Source: Nitrospirota bacterium
GTDB taxonomy: Bacteria > Nitrospirota > Thermodesulfovibrionia > Thermodesulfovibrionales > Magnetobacteriaceae
DNA length: 20,259 bases
Assembly (NCBI GenBank): GCA_015232165.1
Contig: JADGAE010000009.1
Span: forward strand, 1-20,259
Direction of reading: 5' to 3'
Shown: positions 14,774 through 20,259 of the stretch, piece after piece
Layout of the letters: each line of letters starts with the position of its first letter
Numbering within the stretch: the stretch's first letter is position 1
The notes under the pieces: generated by a model
Told to the model about the DNA's origin: nothing
Seen by the model: only the letters and a program-made list of their open reading frames with translations
The model's database searches: none
Program-made: the position numbers and the translations under genes

Positions 14774-14937
14774 TTTTTACCTCCGTGTAATTTAATAGTA
14801 TTACTTAATATAGCTTCCCGCTATTGCCTTGGATTCAGTCCTAACCGTTAGAAAGGGTCCCATCCCTTTCTCTTTCACCCCTCCTTCCTTAATGTTAGCT
14901 TTCACCTTTCTATTAGTCACCGCTTTCTCTCTCTTGG
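14774..14937 (-). promoter_or_regulatory. Flagellin mRNA leader with hairpin and GGA motifs
   Basis: The predicted 5' leader of fliC is unusually long and purine-rich in its first half. It contains a perfect 8-bp hairpin (14850-14871; AGAAAGGG, loop ATGGGA, CCCTTTCT), an upstream AAGGAAGGAGGGG stretch, and ACGGAGG at the SD itself. CsrA-type RNA regulators bind A-N-GGA motifs, often one in a hairpin loop and one over the SD, as in the B. subtilis hag leader. The motifs here suggest such control, but no csrA or fliW gene is in the window. The hairpin lacks a following U-run, so it is not a terminator. Confidence 0.5.
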
Positions 14938-14943
14938 ATATAT

Positions 14944-14970
14944 TTATCGGTCATCTGATACAAAACTTTA
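14944..14970 (-). promoter_or_regulatory. Sigma-28 (FliA) promoter of fliC
   Basis: On the minus strand, TAAAGTTT (14963-14970), an 11-bp spacer and ACCGATAA (14944-14951). The enterobacterial FliA consensus is TAAAGTTT-N11-GCCGATAA, so only the first base of the -10 differs. Transcription should start near 14937. This implies a fliA-type sigma factor elsewhere in the genome and late-class control of flagellin. Confidence 0.9.
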
Positions 14971-14974
14971 ACCG

Positions 14975-15022
14975 CGGCAATTATTCTTTCCACCCCCCCG
15001 GCAATTATTCTTTTCAACCTCC
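14975..15022 (-). repeat. Two tandem 24-bp repeats just upstream of the sigma-28 promoter
   Basis: Two directly adjacent 24-bp units (14975-14998 and 14999-15022) matching at 21 of 24 positions. On the minus strand the core of each is AAAGAATTATTGCCG. The nearer unit ends four bases from the -35 element of the fliC promoter. The spacing and AT-rich core fit a pair of activator sites or an UP-like element. Confidence 0.6.
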
Positions 15023-15054
15023 CTGTAATCCCGTGCCCTGCCTGGGGGCACAAC

Positions 15055-16224
15055 TCACACGCGTCTTCTGCCAACCACTGCCACAATATCAGACAGGGAG
15101 ACGATGGCCCTCTTGCGCTCATACGCCTGCATCACTGTCTTTTTTAGAGTCTCCTTGTCACTTATAAAGGTCACACCCCTTTGAGAGACGTCTTTGTCGT
15201 TGAGCGGATTATAGACGATAGACAGCTTGTTATAGTTTGAGGCAAACCCCAGCGTTGACAGGTACGAAGGCGAAATTATTATATCGGATATCATCAACAG
15301 GTTGCTCTTGGCATCAGAGTCCATTATAAACGAACGACCCTTTACCTTCCTGATATCGTCCATGAACAGGTCTCTTATTATATCATCCTCGGACAGCTCC
15401 CTGATTACAAACTTTCTCTTTAACAGGAACAGGGTCTTGGGTATATTTAGCGCCCCCACGACCTCGATGATCTCCCTGATGCAAAATCGCAGGCGTGGGT
15501 GATTTATCACCAGTATGGCCAGCTCCTCCTTTGACACCTCTACGACGGGGTCCAATAAAAAGTCGAGGTACTTGTCCTCAACGGTGTTGACAAGATAGGC
15601 ATCCCTGTCGTAGTTAAGGACAAAGGCCCGCTCCTGGTCAAAGCCGTACCCGTTGAGGAACTCACGCTCGTAATCCTCCTTTATGACCAGGTAGTCCACC
15701 ACGGTCAGAAAGATGGGCGGCGTCTGGATTACTGGAAAGACCTGTAGGCCAATGATTGGAATCTTCTTGTCCTTGGCATAAAAGCACACGGTTGAATAAA
15801 AGATGTCACAGTCATTGAGCGGTGGTATCTCTATTGAGGGTATCGGCAGCAAGACCATGTCATAACCGGAGAGGTCTATTGCCGGATAGGTGAAGCTCGA
15901 GATATGTCCACGGAAATCATCAAAGGCCGTCACCTTATAGAGCTTGAGGTCGGTCTGCGGCAGACACATGTCATAGGTAAGCTTTATAAATGTATTGACC
16001 AGGGAGGGGATGTGATAGTAGTTCAGGGGTTGACTGCCGACATGTATTGCCCGTATGGCTTTATGGTCTTTCAGCACGTCACCGACAAAATTAAAGACTG
16101 ACTTGCTATACGTAATGATATCAATTGTGTGTCCCCTGGAGGCAAGCGCCTTGGCAACAAAGACCAGTCTGCCGTTTGTAGACTGCATCTCTCCTTCACC
16201 AAGTGGTATGAGCAATCTTGACAT
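15055..16224 (-). CDS. Glycosyltransferase-like protein (GT-B type), next to flagellin
   Basis: 389-aa cytosolic protein. The N-terminus LLIPLGEGEMQSTNGRLVFVAKALASRGHTIDIITY resembles the first Rossmann strand, glycine loop and helix of GT-B glycosyltransferases. The second half has alternating beta/alpha segments (LAILVINHPRLRFC, TLFLLKRKFVIREL, LLMISDIIISPSYLSTLGFASNYNKLSIVYNP, then a GVTFISDKETLKKTVMQAYE-type end) like a nucleotide-sugar-binding half, but the usual E-x7-E signature is not clear. The location between a helical-repeat gene (17 nt upstream) and fliC suggests flagellin or surface glycan modification; this is inference. An AAGGGG lies about 11 bases before ATG 16224. A GTGCCC/GGGCAC hairpin (15033-15051) follows the stop without a T-run. 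Confidence 0.6.
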   Translation of the reverse strand: MSRLLIPLGEGEMQSTNGRLVFVAKALASRGHTIDIITYSKSVFNFVGDVLKDHKAIRAIHVGSQPLNYYHIPSLVNTFIKLTYDMCLPQTDLKLYKVTAFDDFRGHISSFTYPAIDLSGYDMVLLPIPSIEIPPLNDCDIFYSTVCFYAKDKKIPIIGLQVFPVIQTPPIFLTVVDYLVIKEDYEREFLNGYGFDQERAFVLNYDRDAYLVNTVEDKYLDFLLDPVVEVSKEELAILVINHPRLRFCIREIIEVVGALNIPKTLFLLKRKFVIRELSEDDIIRDLFMDDIRKVKGRSFIMDSDAKSNLLMISDIIISPSYLSTLGFASNYNKLSIVYNPLNDKDVSQRGVTFISDKETLKKTVMQAYERKRAIVSLSDIVAVVGRRRV

Positions 16225-16241
16225 ATAAATAACGCCCCTTG

Positions 16242-16805
16242 TTAATTAACCTTACTGTCGATGGCACGCATGACGTTTAATGCGCTTTCTATATATTGGC
16301 CCGAGGTGACCTCCTTCATCTTTGTCACAGTCCCTTCGATCACCTCAAGTATCTTTTCATGGTTGGGTGTATTTGAATAGGCAAGGGGCAGATACACGTC
16401 CAACATCTCCTTGACCGCTGCATCGTTTACAAAGTCATAGCCGTAGCTATCGACATCGGGCAGGTCAACCGATATCAGATAACCGATGATGGAGGTCAAC
16501 ATATCGCCATGCTTGTGCAGTATCTTGAAGATCAGCGTGTTGAGAAACAGGAAGTCCGAGTAGAACCTCTTGAGTTTCAATCCCTCACTTATATAGTAGG
16601 AGGCCTTGGTGTAGTCGCCATCCTCCATAGTGAAACGCGCCGACATCGCAAGTATCTTGAGATAGGCCGTATTGTCGGCAACCTTGTCCTCAGCCGGCAC
16701 CTGTGACAGCGCCGTCTTTAACGACAGCACGGCATCCCTCCTCTGGTCCTGTCTCATATAGGCTATCGTTGTCTCTAAATTTGCCTCGTAGTCCTTCTGC
16801 ACCAT
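16242..16805 (-). CDS. Helical-repeat (TPR-like) protein of unknown function
   Basis: 187-aa, all-alpha cytosolic protein without signal peptide. Residues about 5-95 look like two to three TPR-type helix pairs (NLETTIAYMRQDQRRDAVLSLKTALSQVP, NTAYLKILAMSARFTMEDGDYTKASYYISEGLKL, SDFLFLNTLIFKILHKHGDML), though the TPR consensus is weak. The rest is helical and acidic. GGAGG lies six bases before ATG 16805. It is 17 nt upstream of the glycosyltransferase-like gene and probably cotranslated with it, so a scaffold or specificity partner for that enzyme is a reasonable guess. I do not recognise the family. Confidence 0.72.
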   Translation of the reverse strand: MVQKDYEANLETTIAYMRQDQRRDAVLSLKTALSQVPAEDKVADNTAYLKILAMSARFTMEDGDYTKASYYISEGLKLKRFYSDFLFLNTLIFKILHKHGDMLTSIIGYLISVDLPDVDSYGYDFVNDAAVKEMLDVYLPLAYSNTPNHEKILEVIEGTVTKMKEVTSGQYIESALNVMRAIDSKVN

Positions 16806-16872
16806 AACAAACCTCCTTTATTTATACTCGACATCATTTTATGTTATAAACTCACATTACGCACAGGGTACA

Positions 16873-17006
16873 AGAAGGGAGGGCTTTGCCCAATTGAGTC
16901 GGGCGGAGCCGCCCCCCTCCCTCAGACCCACCCACAAGGGGCGGGGCGCAATCTTGTCGCAAAGGGGTCACACCCGCCCCGGGCACAAAGAAGCCCCCTT
17001 GACCCC
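16873..17006. repeat. GC-rich intergenic hairpin repeat, copy A2
   Basis: Fills most of the 291-bp gap downstream of dxs. It has the same order of blocks as 520-612: AGAAGGGAGGG, GGCGGAGCCGCC, CCCTCCCTCAG, CAAGGGGCGGGGCG, CCGCCCCGGGCAC, AAGAAG and CCCCTTGACCCC. About 40 extra bases separate the third and fifth blocks here. The reverse complement begins GGGGTCAAGGGGGC, as does the B1 copy's core, linking the A and B types. Strong pairing is possible between GGGAGGG and CCCTCCC around a GGCGGAGCCGCC centre. 17007-17096 is AT-rich with a short AATGTT/AACATT stem and nothing else. Confidence 0.7.
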
Positions 17007-17096
17007 GTTATTCTTAACCCTAATGTTCTAAACATTTATGCTTCTTTATTTACTTAAACTTCTAAATCTTTTTTTTGCTTCTCTGCGTAACATGGG

Positions 17097-18965
17097 TTAA
17101 TAGGCACTTAATAGAGTGGTTGCAGCCTTGCATATGCCGTCGGCATCGAGTTCGTAGATGTGCCGTAAGATGTCCTGCCTGCCATGCTCTACAAAGACAT
17201 CAGGGATACCCACTATTTTAACGGTCACGTCCTTTATACCCATAAGATTTAGATATTCCAGGACGGCGCTGCCAAATCCTCCGGCTACTACGTTTTCCTC
17301 TATCGTTATGATGCGCCTTATACGCTTAACCAGATGCAGTATGAAGTCCGTATCGAGCGGCTTTATAAATCTCATGTTTACAACCTCTGCCTCAACTCCC
17401 TCCGCCATGAGGGTCTTTGCCGCCATATAGGCGCTCAACACGCATTGACCGGTTGCCAGAAAGGCTATGTCCTTTCCCTGCAGAATTACCTCAGCCTTGC
17501 CGTACTGCACGGGTAAGCTGAACTCCTCCATATCCTCACATACACTATCCCTGGAAAACCTCACAACCGCAGGAAGACCGTGATTTATGGCGAGCTTGAG
17601 CATCTCCCGCAATTCGAAGCCATTTTTGGGTGCCATTATGGTCAAGTTTGGCACATGCCTCAGATATGAGATATCAAACAGACCCTGATGCGTTGGGCCG
17701 TCCTCGCCCACTATACCCGCCCTGTCTATTGCAAATATTACGGGCAACTTCTGAAGGCAGACGTCGTGCACAATCTCATCATATGCCCTCTGAAGAAAAG
17801 TTGAATACACGGCAACAACCGGCCTCAGACCCTGCACCGATAACCCCGCGGCAAAGGTCACGGCATGAGGTTCGGCTATGCCCACGTCATGAAACCTCTC
17901 AGGGAAGCGTTTGGCAAAGGTCTCTAACCCCGTTCCTTCGGTCATGGCCGCAGTTATCGCAATAACCCTGGGGTCTCGCTCGGCCAGCTCCACCATGGCC
18001 TTGCCAAATAACGTGCTAAAAGAAGGGTTTGACTGACACCTCTTGGACTCGCCGGTGTCAGGCTCAAAGGGGCCAACGCCATGAAAGGCACATGGATAGC
18101 GCTCGGAGAACTCATACCCCTTGCCCTTTCTGGTTATTATATGTACCAGCGTTGGACCTGTGGAGTCCTTGATACACTCAAAGGCATCTATCAGTTTTCC
18201 GATGTCGTGGCCGTCTATTGGACCTATATACGTAAAACCAAGCTCCTCAAATAACATTCCAGGCAGGATGAAGTACTTAAGCGTGTCCTCCGTCTTCTGT
18301 GCAATTCGCGAGACGTGCTCTCCGACCTTGGGGATGAACTCTATAAAGCTCTTTGTTTCCTTTTTAATTTTCTTGTACATATTGCATGTCATTATCCTGG
18401 TCAGATAAGAGGAAAGGGCACCCACGTTCTTGGATATCGACATCTCGTTGTCATTGAGCACGACAATCATGTCTTTTTTGAGGTGTCCGGCATGATTGAG
18501 GCCCTCAAAGGCCAACCCTCCCGTCATGGCACCGTCACCAATGACTGCTATCACCTTAAAGACCCTGCCCAGGCGTTCTCTACCCTCCACAATCCCAAGG
18601 GCAGCCGAAATCGAGGTTGAACTGTGACCGGTTCCATAGGGGTCATGGGGGCTTTCCTCCCTCTTGGGAAATCCCGACAGACCTCCGTACTGTCTGAGTG
18701 TGGAGAATCTATCGAGCCTACCCGTCAAGAGTTTATGTGGATAGCTCTGGTGTCCGACGTCCCAGATGATCTTGTCCACGGGGGAGTTGAATACATAGTG
18801 CAGCGCCAGCGTCAACTCGATCACACCCAGGTTTGAGGCCAGGTGCCCTCCGTTTAACGATACCCGCTTGATTATTACCTCTCTAATCTCCTGCGCCAGC
18901 TCCTTAAGCTCCTCGATGCAGAGGCGCTTTATGCTTGCCGGGGTCTTTATCTCATTTAATCGCAT
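17097..18965 (-). CDS. dxs: 1-deoxy-D-xylulose-5-phosphate synthase
   Basis: 622-aa ThDP enzyme, normal DXS length. It condenses pyruvate and glyceraldehyde 3-phosphate into 1-deoxyxylulose 5-phosphate, the entry step of the MEP isoprenoid pathway and a source for thiamine and pyridoxal. Landmarks are GGHLASNLGVIELT (H41), WDVGHQSYPHKLLTGR (H72), the ThDP/Mg motif beginning GDGAMTGG at 143 and ending NDNEMSIS, the pyrimidine-binding domain with DRAGIVGEDGPTHQG, and the C-terminal transketolase domain with GFGSAV and FVEHG. It lies 50 nt downstream of ispA on the same strand, a common ispA-dxs arrangement. ATG 18965 has no SD within the normal distance, so translation may depend on coupling. 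Confidence 0.98.
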   Translation of the reverse strand: MRLNEIKTPASIKRLCIEELKELAQEIREVIIKRVSLNGGHLASNLGVIELTLALHYVFNSPVDKIIWDVGHQSYPHKLLTGRLDRFSTLRQYGGLSGFPKREESPHDPYGTGHSSTSISAALGIVEGRERLGRVFKVIAVIGDGAMTGGLAFEGLNHAGHLKKDMIVVLNDNEMSISKNVGALSSYLTRIMTCNMYKKIKKETKSFIEFIPKVGEHVSRIAQKTEDTLKYFILPGMLFEELGFTYIGPIDGHDIGKLIDAFECIKDSTGPTLVHIITRKGKGYEFSERYPCAFHGVGPFEPDTGESKRCQSNPSFSTLFGKAMVELAERDPRVIAITAAMTEGTGLETFAKRFPERFHDVGIAEPHAVTFAAGLSVQGLRPVVAVYSTFLQRAYDEIVHDVCLQKLPVIFAIDRAGIVGEDGPTHQGLFDISYLRHVPNLTIMAPKNGFELREMLKLAINHGLPAVVRFSRDSVCEDMEEFSLPVQYGKAEVILQGKDIAFLATGQCVLSAYMAAKTLMAEGVEAEVVNMRFIKPLDTDFILHLVKRIRRIITIEENVVAGGFGSAVLEYLNLMGIKDVTVKIVGIPDVFVEHGRQDILRHIYELDADGICKAATTLLSAY

Positions 18966-19015
18966 AAATATAGTTTCGTTTTCCTTCCGTCTTAGTTGTT
19001 GGTTTTTACAGGGGC

Positions 19016-19897
19016 CTAGTTGGTTCTCCTGGTAAGATAGTTTGCTATTTCCTTGAGTCGGAAGGCCTTTTCTTCCCCCATTGGTTGTATTGCATCCAAT
19101 GCGGTGGTTATGAGGTCTGCGGCAATGACCCTGGAGCGCTCTATGCCGTATAACGCCGGATAGGTCATTTTGCCTCTGGAGTCATCAGCACCCTTTGTTT
19201 TTCCCAGCTCCTCGGTAGTACCGGTGACGTCCAGTATATCATCAACCACCTGAAAGGCCAGCCCAATGCCCTCGCCATAGTGCTTAAGCGCCTGCAGAGT
19301 CCGCTCATCGGTCTCCGTAAGTATCCCGCCAATCATCAGCGATGCCCTGATCAGGGCAGCCGTCTTGTTGCGATGTATAAACTCAAGGGTGTCTATTTGC
19401 GGGACCTTGCCCTCCGAAATTATGTCCATCGCCTGACCTGCTACCATGCCATATAGTCCCGCGGCGGCGGAGAGTTCCCTTATGCCGGCAAGCAGCGCAG
19501 TGGCCGATATCCTGGAACTGCTGCTAAACATCCGAAATGCCTCGGTCAACAGACCATCCCCGGCCAGTATGGCAACGGCCTCGCCATAGACCTTGTGATT
19601 GGTTGGTTTACCACGTCTAAGGTCGTCATCGTCCATTGCCGGAAGGTCGTCGTGTATCAGTGAATAGGTATGTATCAACTCCAGCGCCCCGGCCTGCGGT
19701 AATATGTCCTGTCCGTTGCCTCCACATGCCTCATAGGCTGCTATGCACAACACCGGACGCAACCTCTTGCCTCCGGCAAAGACCGAATACTTCATCGCAT
19801 CACCTAAAACATCCGGACGAATACCCTTTTTGAAGTACTCTGCCAGGAAATCCTCAACTATCCTCTTTTTCTCTTCCAAGTATAACTTTAATTCCAT
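19016..19897 (-). CDS. ispA: Polyprenyl (farnesyl/geranylgeranyl) diphosphate synthase
   Basis: 293-aa all-alpha prenyltransferase of the IspA type, adding isopentenyl units to dimethylallyl or geranyl diphosphate. It has GGKRLRP (about 42-48, diphosphate binding), the first aspartate-rich motif DDLPAMDDDDLRRG from D83 with the two-residue insertion of bacterial type II FPP synthases, GDGLLTEAF, the KTAALI stretch, and the second aspartate-rich motif DDILD (219-223) with the following KTKGADDSRGKMTYP block. Y78 five residues before the first motif resembles E. coli IspA, favouring a short C15 product, but C20 cannot be excluded. It heads the ispA-dxs unit and has its own promoter. The SD is weak (GGTAGG). 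Confidence 0.95.
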   Translation of the reverse strand: MELKLYLEEKKRIVEDFLAEYFKKGIRPDVLGDAMKYSVFAGGKRLRPVLCIAAYEACGGNGQDILPQAGALELIHTYSLIHDDLPAMDDDDLRRGKPTNHKVYGEAVAILAGDGLLTEAFRMFSSSSRISATALLAGIRELSAAAGLYGMVAGQAMDIISEGKVPQIDTLEFIHRNKTAALIRASLMIGGILTETDERTLQALKHYGEGIGLAFQVVDDILDVTGTTEELGKTKGADDSRGKMTYPALYGIERSRVIAADLITTALDAIQPMGEEKAFRLKEIANYLTRRTN

Positions 19898-19951
19898 TTA
19901 AGCGCCTACCCGCAATTCAACCCCTTCTTGCACCTTGTTCACAGCGGGGTG

Positions 19952-19981
19952 ATTATACACAATATTATCTCTGCCTGACAA
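19952..19981 (-). promoter_or_regulatory. Sigma-70-type promoter of ispA-dxs
   Basis: On the minus strand, TTGTCA (19976-19981), an 18-bp spacer and a perfect TATAAT (19952-19957). Transcription would start near 19945, about 48 nt before the ispA ATG. It is the best-matching housekeeping promoter in the window. Confidence 0.7.
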
Positions 19982-20112
19982 CGCTAACAAACCCCGGAGT
20001 TGACGTTTCTACTTGCATGCAGAACCTCTTTTCTACAACAGGGTCTCTCAGCCATGCGCCTTTAGCTTTAACCATGAGCCTAAATCCTGCTTAAGCACTC
20101 TCCCTAATGACA

Positions 20113-20259
20113 CTCATACCATTTATTATAACATAAGCATAGATACCTGGTACATAAATTTTGGCGGCGGGGGTGCATAAGAAACTCATGGGTGCCTTGG
20201 GGGGAAAAAAGGGGCGGCTCCGCTGTCACAGCGACGTTACCGCGCCCCCTTCAGAACCC
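20113..20259 (-). repeat. GC-rich hairpin repeat, copy B2 (inverted, cut by the window edge)
   Basis: The reverse complement of 20171-20259 closely follows 2489-2578, with the first 33 bases (20227-20259) identical; it ends at the TTTCTTATGCACCC terminus. Beyond it, 20113-20135 reads on the minus strand as TATGTTATAATAAATGG plus TATGAG, matching 2599-2621 with three differences, although the sequence between is of different length (35 versus 20 bp). A CGCTGT-C-ACAGCG hairpin lies at the centre. The element continues past the window end. The 19982-20112 stretch between this and the ispA promoter shows no gene or RNA that I recognise. Confidence 0.72.

Noticed and set aside
14850..14871. Hairpin as a Rho-independent terminator of the glycosyltransferase-like gene
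   Set aside because: The stem is perfect but no T-run follows on either strand, and it lies downstream of the fliC promoter inside the leader.
14975..15022. Tandem repeats as a tiny CRISPR remnant
   Set aside because: The two units are directly adjacent with no spacer and there are no cas genes; promoter context explains them better.
14829..15167. Plus-strand frame with a hydrophobic stretch and a GNYSF-x-PP repeat
   Set aside because: It is the antisense of the flagellin leader, sigma-28 promoter and 24-bp repeats, and overlaps the end of the glycosyltransferase-like gene. The peptide repeat just mirrors the DNA repeat.
16821..16850. TTTATA-N18-TATAAA promoter for the helical-repeat gene
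   Set aside because: The -35 is poor and the predicted start would fall within the gene's own GGAGG, removing the ribosome site.
19982..20112. Possible tRNA or small RNA upstream of ispA
   Set aside because: No cloverleaf, T-loop motif or terminator could be found by eye on either strand.

Overview
The window is a compact, roughly half-GC bacterial chromosome segment of housekeeping and motility genes. It has dense same-strand operons, GC-rich intergenic repeats and strong Shine-Dalgarno (SD) sites (GGAGG-type) before most flagellar genes. The gene set (FliC/FlaG/FliD/FliS, MotAB, PilZ protein, FHA-zinc ribbon Ser/Thr kinase, Ddl-like ATP-grasp plus GNAT, MEP-pathway Dxs, IspA, PyrR) fits a Gram-negative-type, flagellated member of the Nitrospirota/deltaproteobacterial neighbourhood. 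The repeat-rich spacers remind me of Nitrospirota such as the magnetotactic lineages, but that placement is inference. No magnetosome gene, tRNA, rRNA, CRISPR array or transposase gene is visible.

Layout. 1-488 (+) is the 3' part of a thiolase. Then come pyrR (-), a divergent AEC permease (+) and a pentapeptide-repeat protein (+). From about 4.1 kb on, every gene is on the minus strand. ilvE leads a short unit that ends in a small secreted repeat protein. The motility block reads from 16.8 kb down to 5.7 kb: a helical-repeat protein, a glycosyltransferase-like protein, fliC, flaG, fliD and fliS, then a PilZ protein, motA, motB, an FHA/zinc-ribbon Ser/Thr kinase, a Ddl-like ATP-grasp enzyme and a GNAT. 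The right end carries ispA followed by dxs (isoprenoid precursor synthesis).

How the parts work together. Flagellin is transcribed from a near-consensus sigma-28 promoter with a long purine-rich leader, and its export and capping partners follow. The PilZ-motA-motB-kinase run reads as one unit driven by a strong sigma-70-type promoter. It couples c-di-GMP sensing to the stator, and places a soluble FHA Ser/Thr kinase and a two-enzyme Ddl-like/GNAT module in the same unit. The glycosyltransferase-like/helical-repeat pair upstream of fliC may modify flagellin.

Non-coding structure is the other main content. There is a foldback, MITE-like family with terminal inverted repeats (3781-3998 and 5501-5630). 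A superfamily of GC-rich hairpin repeats appears at about 520-612, 2410-2575, 16873-17006 and 20113-20259. Four good promoters share an 18-bp spacer. Those of ilvE and the pentapeptide gene place the -10 box so close to the start codon that the mRNAs should be leaderless. The main candidates for something undescribed are the kinase/ATP-grasp/GNAT module tied to the stator operon, the flagellin leader, the small secreted repeat protein and the two repeat families.
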